A stretch of DNA of 64,000 nucleotides from Nocardia panacis. Its GTDB lineage: Bacteria > Actinomycetota > Actinomycetes > Mycobacteriales > Mycobacteriaceae. Numbering within the stretch: the first letter of the stretch is position 1; each line of letters begins with the position of its first letter. The notes below the pieces were generated by a model. The model was not told the DNA's origin. It ran no database searches and saw only the letters and a program-made list of their open reading frames with translations. Shown piece after piece: positions 33,622-40,207 of this stretch. Location: positions 248,001 to 312,000 of the forward strand of contig NZ_QZFU01000010.1 in NCBI RefSeq assembly GCF_003598715.1, given 5' to 3'. A program made the position numbers and the translations under genes.

Positions 33622-33936
33622 ATCCTGTTCGACAGCAACGACTACCACGCAGCATCGTCGTGCTCCACACTCGCCGCATCGTTCGGCAAAGACGCCGCAG
33701 CCCATGACCTCTGGGCCTGCGCACTCACCAGACACCCCTACTCTCCGCATCCACAACCACGAATACGGGCAGTGCTCGCCCTCCTGGAATCCGGCAACCG
33801 GATTGCTCGACTGGGCGATCCTCAATCGACTATCCGTTATTGGGTGAAAGCCGTTGAAGCGCAGGCCCTCGCCGGGCTCGGCGACGGCTACGGTTGGGCC
33901 TCGCAGCGGAATCAGCCGAATCGGTCCAGACACTGA
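33622..33936 (+). pseudogene. C-terminal remnant of a TPR-type regulator gene
   Basis: The frame encodes 'YHAASSCSTLAASFGKDAAA', 'HDLWACALTRHPY' and 'RIARLGDPQSTIRYWVKAVEAQALAGLGD'. This follows the C-terminal TPR region I recall from a large actinobacterial XRE/TPR regulator family (segments like 'DLWACA-TRH' and 'ARRGD-...-RYWVA-VQAQ-AGLG'). No helix-turn-helix or proper start is present upstream, and the frame ends in unrelated residues after the last repeat. It is most likely a decayed fragment left in the accessory island. The surrounding 33448-34015 holds nothing else recognisable. Confidence 0.5.
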
Positions 33937-34015
33937 GCCAACCGATCACCCGTTCGCGCACTCGATCAGCAGATCGCAGCGCTATCGTCATCAACGACAA
34001 CCATGAGGAGAGACG

Positions 34016-34396
34016 TTGCTCAACAACAGTGACCGCGGCCGGATCTTCCGTGATGCCTGGATCGAAGGCGTTCGCACCCACTTCCCTGGCGAACCGAAAC
34101 CCGGATATGTCGCCGTCTGGGAGGACATGCCGGAATGGGAGCGGGCCGCAGCGGTCGCAGTGTACGACCAGGTTGCGCAGTTCCTCACGGTCACGGGCGG
34201 CAACGCGGCCCGACTGACCCGCGAGCAGAAGGGCCGCTGGGTCGCGCTGTGCTGGATCGGCCAGATCTACAAGCACATTCCAGATCCGAAACCGTCCTAT
34301 GTGGCCGACTGGAACGATCTGCCCGACTGGCAGCGGCAGACCGACGCGCACATCTTCGAAGCAATCGAAACGAACCTCACCGCCATCGAGCGATAG
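34016..34396 (+). CDS. Hypothetical protein with an internal duplication
   Basis: The 126-residue protein starts at TTG 34016 after GAGGAGAG. The two halves repeat the same block: 'FPGEPKPGYVAVWEDMPEWER' near residue 23 and 'IPDPKPSYVADWNDLPDWQR' near residue 87, each followed by a helix with 'VYDQVAQF' or 'IFEAIETN'. The pattern H/I-P-x-x-P-K-P-x-Y-V-A-x-W-x-x-(M/L)-P-x-W-(E/Q)-R is striking and rich in Trp and Pro. I recall similar short proteins in Streptomyces accessory regions but no function. No signal peptide or membrane segment. Confidence 0.7.
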   Translation: MLNNSDRGRIFRDAWIEGVRTHFPGEPKPGYVAVWEDMPEWERAAAVAVYDQVAQFLTVTGGNAARLTREQKGRWVALCWIGQIYKHIPDPKPSYVADWNDLPDWQRQTDAHIFEAIETNLTAIER

Positions 34397-34465
34397 CCGG
34401 ATCGACGCACCCGGCGGTCTACGACGCGGCGACTTCTTCGATGCGTTGATCTGTCGGCTATCGCT

Positions 34466-34921
34466 TCAAGGAAGTTGTCCTGCGGAATCCGACCATCCAC
34501 ATACTCCGAACTGTATTCCCGCACAGAACATTTCGATGGCCGCAGCGGTGTAGGGGACGATGGGGTCGGGGAGTTCGTTCATGGGGAACCAGTCCAGGGC
34601 GGAGCATTTCTCCGGCTCCTGATTGACGGGGTTCATGTTCTGTCCGTCGGCGTGGAAGACGAATCCGATGCGGGCGTGACCTTCGGGGGCGCGGTAGTGG
34701 ATCGAGGTGACCATTCGGATGTCGTTGGGAGACAGGGAAAGTCCGATCTCTTCCCTGGTTTCGCGGAGCATGGCGTCGATGACGTGTTCGTGCTGCTCGA
34801 GTTTGCCCGATGGGAGGTTCCATTGGCCGTCGGCGTAGCCGGTGTTCCGGCGACGCGCGAGTAGGACGGTGTCGTCGCGGGTCAGCAGGAGCAGGACGTC
34901 TACGACGGTGGCGTGGGGCAC
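34466..34921 (-). CDS. Nudix hydrolase (MutT-like)
   Basis: The 151-residue protein from GTG 34921 has 'TRDDTVLLARRRNTGYADGQWNLPSGK' leading into the complete Nudix box 'GKLEQHEHVIDAML' + 'RETREEIGL'. The 'LPSGKLE' and N-terminal 'VVDVLLLL' match the MutT/NTP-pyrophosphatase-like group. It may clean up nucleotides, which would fit the neighbouring exonuclease and kinase remnant, but the substrate cannot be read from sequence. It is divergent from the MerR/clamp gene, with about 40-60 bp between. Confidence 0.85.
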   Translation of the reverse strand: MPHATVVDVLLLLTRDDTVLLARRRNTGYADGQWNLPSGKLEQHEHVIDAMLRETREEIGLSLSPNDIRMVTSIHYRAPEGHARIGFVFHADGQNMNPVNQEPEKCSALDWFPMNELPDPIVPYTAAAIEMFCAGIQFGVCGWSDSAGQLP

Positions 34922-34980
34922 GGGAGCAGATTACCGACTGCGGTCCTTGACCTTCGGGTTGGTTGAGGCTCGATGATGGG

Positions 34981-36015
34981 GTGGTGCCGGAAGATGATGA
35001 CGAACTGTTGGTGACCATTGGGGTGTTCGGGCGCGAGTGTGGGATTACCCCCAGTGCGCTGCGGTTTTATGACGATTGCGGGTTGCTGCGGCCGGTGCGG
35101 GTGGATTCGGTCACGGGGTATCGGTATTACGGGGAGGGGCAGCGGGAAAGAGGGGTGTTGATAAGGCGGTTGCGGGAGATGGGGATGCCGTTGGAGCGGG
35201 TGGGGGAAGTGGTGGATGGGGAGCGTGGGGTGGCGGGGCGGGTGCTGGATGAGTTTGTGGCGGAGACGGGGCGGCGGGCCGAGGCGGCGGTGGAGGGCGC
35301 CGCAGCGGTGAAGCGGATGCTGGGGGTTGGGGCGGATGCGGCGGTGGTCGCGGGGAGCGAGTTGGCGGCGGCGGTGGATCAGGTGTGGCCCGCGGCTGAT
35401 CTCGGGGGCGAGATACCGGTATTGGCAGGGGTTTTCGTGGAGGTCACGGCGGAGGCGGTGACTTTGACGGCGACGGATCGGTTTCGGCTCTCGACGCGGG
35501 GGCTGGTGCCGAAGCGGGTGGTGGGAGCCTGGGCGGCGGTGGTGGACGCGGGTGAACTGGCGGCGGCGGGGAGTTGGTTGCGTGGGGCCGGGGAGGTCAC
35601 TGTTACGCGTGTGGAGGGGCACCTGGTCCTGACGGCGGCGGGCCGGTCCCGGCGGTGTCGGGTGATCGATGAGCGGTTTCCGGACTATCGGATCGTGCTC
35701 GCGGAGTTGGCGGCGGTGCGCACCCGCATTGTCATTGGCAAGGATGCGCTACTCGCCGCTACGGAAACTGTTGGTCCCATCAGCTTTTCGATCGAGAACC
35801 AGATGATGCGGGTCGGTGACCAAAGGGTTGCCGCAGAGGTAAACGGTGGCGATATCGAACTCGCCTTCGCCGCCGCAAAACTGCGGTCCGCACTGCGGAC
35901 GGCGCTGGGACCGGAAGTGATGCTCGATATTTCGGCCGCTGACCGGCCGGTTGTGGTGCGTTCGGCTACGGATGGCGATCTCACCACGTTGGTAATGCCC
36001 GTATTTCACAAGTAG
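34981..36015 (+). CDS. MerR-type helix-turn-helix fused to a DNA-polymerase beta-clamp-like domain
   Basis: About 345 residues. The N-terminal MerR domain is 'VTIGVFGRECGITPSALRFYDDCG' through 'GYRYYGEGQ' and a linking helix to about residue 120. The C-terminal about 220 residues resemble DnaN clamp domains: 'TATDRFRLSTRG', 'ERFPDYR', 'FSIENQMMRVGDQRVAAEVNG' and the final 'TTLVMPV', matching the end of bacterial clamps. It is too short to form a full three-domain clamp. The start is uncertain (GTG 34981/34984, or TTG 34963). The 5' half is unusually G-rich. Function unknown: a regulator that senses DNA or the replisome is one possibility. Confidence 0.78.
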   Translation: MVPEDDDELLVTIGVFGRECGITPSALRFYDDCGLLRPVRVDSVTGYRYYGEGQRERGVLIRRLREMGMPLERVGEVVDGERGVAGRVLDEFVAETGRRAEAAVEGAAAVKRMLGVGADAAVVAGSELAAAVDQVWPAADLGGEIPVLAGVFVEVTAEAVTLTATDRFRLSTRGLVPKRVVGAWAAVVDAGELAAAGSWLRGAGEVTVTRVEGHLVLTAAGRSRRCRVIDERFPDYRIVLAELAAVRTRIVIGKDALLAATETVGPISFSIENQMMRVGDQRVAAEVNGGDIELAFAAAKLRSALRTALGPEVMLDISAADRPVVVRSATDGDLTTLVMPVFHK

Positions 36016-36022
36016 GAGTGCT

Positions 36023-36520
36023 ATGAATGCCGATGGGACAATGACCGCCATCATCGAGGCGGTCGAACGGGGCCGGTCGGGTGCGGCGGACGAGGCGCGC
36101 GACAGACTCGAGGGGATCTGGAAATCTCTTGGTCCACAGGGTGATTCACTGCACCGCTGCTCACTGGCGCACTATCTGGCCGATCTGTACGACGATCCCG
36201 CGCTCGCCCTGACCTGGGATCTGCGTGCCTTGGACGCAGCGGACAGCCGCACCGACGGCCGTGCCAAGCGATTCCACGCCGAACTCGATGTCGCCGGCTT
36301 CTTCCCATCGCTGCACCTGAATCTGGCCGACGACTACCGCCGCCTGTCCAGTTTCGACACCGCCCGCGACCATCTCGCCGCCGCCCGCACAAACCTGCAC
36401 CTGCTCCCCGACAACGAGTACGGCACTCAGATCCGCACCGCGCTGGAAGAAGTCGCCGAGGCGATCGACCGCGGTGACACCGCACCTCGCGCCTCGGCTC
36501 CCACGGGTCGGCCGGCTTGA
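36023..36520 (+). CDS. Conserved hypothetical protein with TPR-like helices
   Basis: The 165-residue helical protein starts seven bases after the MerR/clamp stop and so is likely cotranscribed. Recognisable conserved stretches are 'LHRCSLAHYLADLYDDPALALTWDLRALDAAD' and 'PSLHLNLADDYRRLSSFDTARDHLAAAR', which look like degenerate tetratricopeptide helices. Such proteins are frequent in Nocardia and Streptomyces without known function. No catalytic motif, signal or membrane segment. Confidence 0.7.
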   Translation: MNADGTMTAIIEAVERGRSGAADEARDRLEGIWKSLGPQGDSLHRCSLAHYLADLYDDPALALTWDLRALDAADSRTDGRAKRFHAELDVAGFFPSLHLNLADDYRRLSSFDTARDHLAAARTNLHLLPDNEYGTQIRTALEEVAEAIDRGDTAPRASAPTGRPA

Positions 36521-36535
36521 GGCCGCGAAGACGAT

Positions 36536-36949
36536 CTACCGATCGATATCGAGCACCACAACGGGAATGATCCGACTGGTCTTGGCCTGATATTCGGCGA
36601 ATCCGGGCATCTTGGCCGCCATGGCGGCATAGAGCCGATCATGTTCCGGGCCATCGGGCAGCGCCGTGGCCGTCGCGGTATGTGTCTCGGTGCCGATCTC
36701 GAGGGTGACCTTCGGATTGGCCAGCACGTTGTGGTACCAGTTCGGATGGGTGGGGGCGCCGCCCTGGGAGGCGATGATGACCAGCCGGTCGCCGTCGCGG
36801 TTGAAGGCGACCGGGCTGATGCGGGGCAGACCGGATTTGGCGCCGGTGGTGGTCAGCAGCAGCAGGTCGGCTCCGGCGAACATGCCGCCGACCTTGCCGC
36901 TGTTGGCCCGGAATTCCGCGATGATCTGCGCATTGAAATCACCAGTCAT
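36536..36949 (-). CDS. Deazaflavin (F420)-dependent nitroreductase/quinone reductase family protein
   Basis: The 137-residue protein of the Ddn-like split-barrel family contains 'LLLTTTGAKSGLPRISPVAF', 'LVIIASQGGAPTHPNWYHNVLANPKVTLEIG' and the C-terminal 'RIIPVVVLDI', all family hallmarks. F420H2 binds at the Lys/Ser-Gly loop and the His-Pro-Asn-Trp-Tyr segment. Members reduce quinones or nitroimidazoles in mycobacteria. It is convergent with the TPR-like gene, 15 bp apart, and shares direction with the monooxygenase upstream. Confidence 0.9.
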   Translation of the reverse strand: MTGDFNAQIIAEFRANSGKVGGMFAGADLLLLTTTGAKSGLPRISPVAFNRDGDRLVIIASQGGAPTHPNWYHNVLANPKVTLEIGTETHTATATALPDGPEHDRLYAAMAAKMPGFAEYQAKTSRIIPVVVLDIDR

Positions 36950-37033
36950 GGTCCGCTCCTCAGAGTCGATGCCCCACCCACCCTAGTACCCGCAACCGTC
37001 CGAAGACCGCACACGGCCGCGGGTACGCCTCGT

Positions 37034-38521
37034 TCAGGCCACCGGCACGGGCTTCGCCACCGCCGACCGGGGTGTCGCCCGCAGCGTGCGCCCCAGATCG
37101 GTGTTCATGGTGGCGAGGGTGTCGAGCAGGTAGTTCTGCCGCATCCGCCACGGGGTGCGGGTGCCCTGCCGGGGGAACTGGTCGATGGCCCGCTGGATGT
37201 AGCCGGAGGCGAGGTCGAGCAGCGGCCGCTCGGTGATGGGACCTTCGGGCTGGGGGACGACGGCGGCGATTCCGTTGTGGTCCATGTAGTTCAGCACCCG
37301 GCACACCATCCGCGAGGTGAGATCCGAACGCAGCGTCCACGAGGCGTTGGTGTAGCCGACGCAGATGCCGAAGTTCGGCACGCCGGTGAGCATCGTGCCC
37401 TCCCAGACATATTGGTCGGACACCTTGACCGGGTCGCCGTCGACCCGCAGGGTGATCCCGCCGAAGGCGAGCATATCCAGACCGGTCGCGGTGATGATGA
37501 CATCGGCCTCGAGGACCCGGCCCGACTTCAGTCGAATCCCTTCCGGCACAAAGGTTTCGATCTGATCGGTGACGACCTGCGCCTTGCCCTTCTTGATAGC
37601 CTTGAAGAAATCGGCGCCCGGAGCGGCGCACAGCCGCTGATCCCAGGGGTTGTATCGGGGTGTGAAGTGCTCGGCCACCAGCTTCTCATCGCCGAGGATG
37701 CGGGTTGTCTGCGCGGTCAACATTTTTCGCGCCGCCGCGGGCCAGTGTCGGCAGTACTGGTAGATGGCGATATTGGTCAGGATGTTCTTGCCGCGGATGA
37801 GCCGGTGCGCGAGGTTGGCGGGCAGTAGTTCGCGCAGTTTGTCGGCGGTCTTGTCCCGGCTGGGCACGGCGCTGATCCAGGTCGGCGAGCGTTGCAGCAT
37901 GGTGACCATCGACGTGTCCTCGGCCATGGAGGGGAGCAGGGTGACGGCGGTGGCGCCGCTGCCGATCACCACGACCCGCTTGCCGGTGTAGTCCAGGTCC
38001 TCGGGCCAGAACTGGGGGTGCACGATCTGTCCGGAGAATGTTGCGGCGCCGGGAAATTCCGGTGTGTGACCGTGCTCGTAGTTGTAGTAGCCCGCGCAGG
38101 TGTAGAGGAATCCGCATTCGATTTCGCGGCGCTCGACCGCCCCTGACTCGTCGCCGACCTCCAAAGTCAGTGTCCAGCGGGCGGTTTCGCCGGACCAGTC
38201 GGCCGCGATGACCTTGGTCCGGTAGCGGATACTGCGGTCGATACCGTTCTCGGCGGCGGTCTCCTCGATATAGCGCAGGATCGCCGATCCGTCCGCGATG
38301 GCTTTTGCGTCGCGCCAGGGTTTGAAGGGGTAGCCGAGGGTGAACATATCGGAGTCCGAGCGAATGCCCGGATAGCGGAACAGATCCCAGGTGCCGCCCA
38401 TATCCGGGCGATTCTCGAGTATGGCGTAGGACTTGCCGGGGCAGGTGGTTTGCAGGCGATAGGCGGCCCCGATCCCCGAGAGCCCCGCGCCGACGATCAC
38501 CACATCGAGATATTCGGTCAT
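37034..38521 (-). CDS. Baeyer-Villiger flavin monooxygenase (EthA-like)
   Basis: The 495-residue protein has an FAD motif 'VVIVGAGLSGIGAAYRL' at residues 7-23, the Baeyer-Villiger signature 'FSGQIVHPQFWP' (FxGxxxHxxxWP), and an NADPH motif 'VVVIGSGATAVTL'. Length and the stretches 'PDMGGTWDLFRYPGIRSDSD' and 'RYNPWDQRLCAAP' match the mycobacterial EthA group, which inserts oxygen next to ketones and activates thioamide drugs. It is divergent from an AraC-type regulator 70 bp away, the usual arrangement for such enzymes. Confidence 0.93.
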   Translation of the reverse strand: MTEYLDVVIVGAGLSGIGAAYRLQTTCPGKSYAILENRPDMGGTWDLFRYPGIRSDSDMFTLGYPFKPWRDAKAIADGSAILRYIEETAAENGIDRSIRYRTKVIAADWSGETARWTLTLEVGDESGAVERREIECGFLYTCAGYYNYEHGHTPEFPGAATFSGQIVHPQFWPEDLDYTGKRVVVIGSGATAVTLLPSMAEDTSMVTMLQRSPTWISAVPSRDKTADKLRELLPANLAHRLIRGKNILTNIAIYQYCRHWPAAARKMLTAQTTRILGDEKLVAEHFTPRYNPWDQRLCAAPGADFFKAIKKGKAQVVTDQIETFVPEGIRLKSGRVLEADVIITATGLDMLAFGGITLRVDGDPVKVSDQYVWEGTMLTGVPNFGICVGYTNASWTLRSDLTSRMVCRVLNYMDHNGIAAVVPQPEGPITERPLLDLASGYIQRAIDQFPRQGTRTPWRMRQNYLLDTLATMNTDLGRTLRATPRSAVAKPVPVA

Positions 38522-38590
38522 GGCTCCAGTGTGCGAGGCGCGCGACCCGCATTCTTGACTTCACGCGACAACTATTTGATCCTGGACGAC

Positions 38591-39607
38591 ATGAGTGTCA
38601 TCAGGTCGGCCGGACTGCGCGGATTCCGCGCGACCGTCGCGGAGCTCGGCGGCGACGCGGAGATGCTGGCCGCCGCGTGCGGACTCCCGGTGGCCGCCCT
38701 CGACGCCGACGACCTGCTGGTTCCCGACGCGCGAGTCGACGATGTCCTGGAATTGGCGGCCCGCACCCTGGACTGCCCGGATCTCGGCCTGCGCATCGCC
38801 CAGCGTCAGGATCTGGATATGCTCGGCCCGCTGGCGCTGGCCATCCGCAACTCCCCGACACTCGACGATGTCCTGGAATGCTCCACCCGCTACCTCTACC
38901 TGCACGCACGCTCCCTGCGCGTCACGGTCGAACCCGATCCCTATGGCGATCGCGGCGTGATCGCCATCCGGTACGGACTCACCCCCGGCCTGCGGCCGGA
39001 GGTTCAGAGTATGGATCTGGGAATCGCCTTCGTACACCACATGATTCAGCGTCTGGCGGGCGCACAGTACGGCTTGCGCTCGGTGGAATTGTCCTATCGC
39101 CCCTTGGCCCCGCTCGAACGCTATGAACAGTTCTACGGCGTCCCGGTGCGTATCGAACGCCCGAACACCGCGCTGCGTGTCCCGAAAACCCTGTCCAACC
39201 GCCCGCTCTCGGGTGGCAATGAGAAACTGCACCGACTGGCCATGGCCTTCCTCGCCCAGCAGGGCGGCGGCCCCGACGCCTCGCTCGCCCCGCAGGTGCG
39301 CGCCGCCGTGCAGCACCTCATCGGTACGGCGGCATCCGGAATCGACGCCGTGGCACGGCTTTTGAATCTGCACCCGCGCACCATGCAGCGCCGCTTGGCC
39401 GCCGAGGGCGCGAGCTTCGCCAATATCCTCAATGATGTGCGCCGCGACGCCGCGCACCGCTACCTCACCACCACCGACCTTCCCGTCAGCCAGATCGCCT
39501 CGCTGCTGGGTCTGTCCGAACAGGCGACCCTCACCCGCTCCTGTCGCCGCTGGTGGGGCGAGCCCCCCTCCGCCATCCGCCGCAAGTACGCATCGAACCA
39601 GGACTGA
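38591..39607 (+). CDS. AraC-family regulator with arabinose-binding-type N-domain
   Basis: The 338-residue protein has an N-terminal ligand-binding region of the PF12625-type ('MSVIRSAGLRGFRATVAELG', 'LGLRIAQRQDLDMLGPLALAI', 'QRLAGAQYGLRSVELSYRP') and a C-terminal double helix-turn-helix with 'IDAVARLLNLHPRTMQRRL' and 'PVSQIASLLGLSEQATLTRS'. This class typically activates an adjacent monooxygenase or degradative gene in response to a lipid or ketone-like inducer. It is divergent from the EthA-like gene, which is the probable target. A hairpin terminator follows. Confidence 0.88.
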   Translation: MSVIRSAGLRGFRATVAELGGDAEMLAAACGLPVAALDADDLLVPDARVDDVLELAARTLDCPDLGLRIAQRQDLDMLGPLALAIRNSPTLDDVLECSTRYLYLHARSLRVTVEPDPYGDRGVIAIRYGLTPGLRPEVQSMDLGIAFVHHMIQRLAGAQYGLRSVELSYRPLAPLERYEQFYGVPVRIERPNTALRVPKTLSNRPLSGGNEKLHRLAMAFLAQQGGGPDASLAPQVRAAVQHLIGTAASGIDAVARLLNLHPRTMQRRLAAEGASFANILNDVRRDAAHRYLTTTDLPVSQIASLLGLSEQATLTRSCRRWWGEPPSAIRRKYASNQD

Positions 39608-39618
39608 GGCTGCGCCGC

Positions 39619-39655
39619 ATCTCCCAGCGAGGACCCTTCGACCCCGCTGGGAGAT
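39619..39655 (+). terminator. Hairpin after the AraC gene
   Basis: A perfect 11-bp inverted repeat (ATCTCCCAGCG / CGCTGGGAGAT) with a 15-base loop begins 12 bases after the AraC stop. The right arm contains the GGGAG that would serve as ribosome-binding site for the next gene, so the hairpin could also mask translation of that gene. Confidence 0.55.
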
Positions 39656-39658
39656 CAC

Positions 39659-39991
39659 ACGAGACATCTCGCGGCCGCGGCGCTCATCGCAGTGTCGCTC
39701 GCCCTCACCGCGTGCGCGGGCCAGATGCTGACCGAACTCGACACTGCGCATATCTTCACGGTGCCCGGCGAGCACGACTCCATCGATGACGCCGGGCAGA
39801 AGTATCGGGCCGCGTTCGGCGCGGGCACCCGCGGCGACGGCTGGTACAGCTTCGATATCGCGGGTATGCACCTCATCGGGTTGGTCAATACGCTGCCCGC
39901 CGGAAAGCTGCACGACGCCTTGGGTATTCGTGAGGTCACGTTCGTGCGCGGCACCGAGCCGCCGGCCGTCAAGGATTCGCCGCTGAAATAG
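39659..39991 (+). CDS. Putative small lipoprotein whose start codon is ACG
   Basis: Read from 39659 the protein is 110 residues: 'RHLAAAALIAVSLALTACAG' is an almost ideal lipoprotein signal with lipobox 'LTAC', followed by a mature part with 'DDAGQKYRAAFGAGTRGDGWYSFD' and 'GLVNTLPAGKLHDALGIREVTFVRG'. There is no ATG, GTG or TTG before 39692, which would leave only seven residues before the Cys. ACG at 39659, one base from ATG, sits five bases after GGGAG. Either ACG is used, or the start was lost and this is a very young pseudogene. The ribosome-binding site is inside the AraC terminator stem. Family not recognised. Confidence 0.55.
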   Translation, partial: TRHLAAAALIAVSLALTACAGQMLTELDTAHIFTVPGEHDSIDDAGQKYRAAFGAGTRGDGWYSFDIAGMHLIGLVNTLPAGKLHDALGIREVTFVRGTEPPAVKDSPLK

Positions 39992-40207
39992 TCGAGCGCA
40001 CTCGCAGCAACCAGGGCCGTGGCACCGCGGGTGGCACGGCCCCAGTTATGTGACACCTCAACAGAATTTGCCTCGCACCGTGACGATTCGATCTACTGTC
40101 CAACCTTCCAACGCTGTCGGGACCGAATCATCATCGGATAGTCGGTGAATGAACGAGCCGGATAAACCGACACGACGTAGACTGCCGTTGTCCGGGAGGT
40201 CGGTGAG

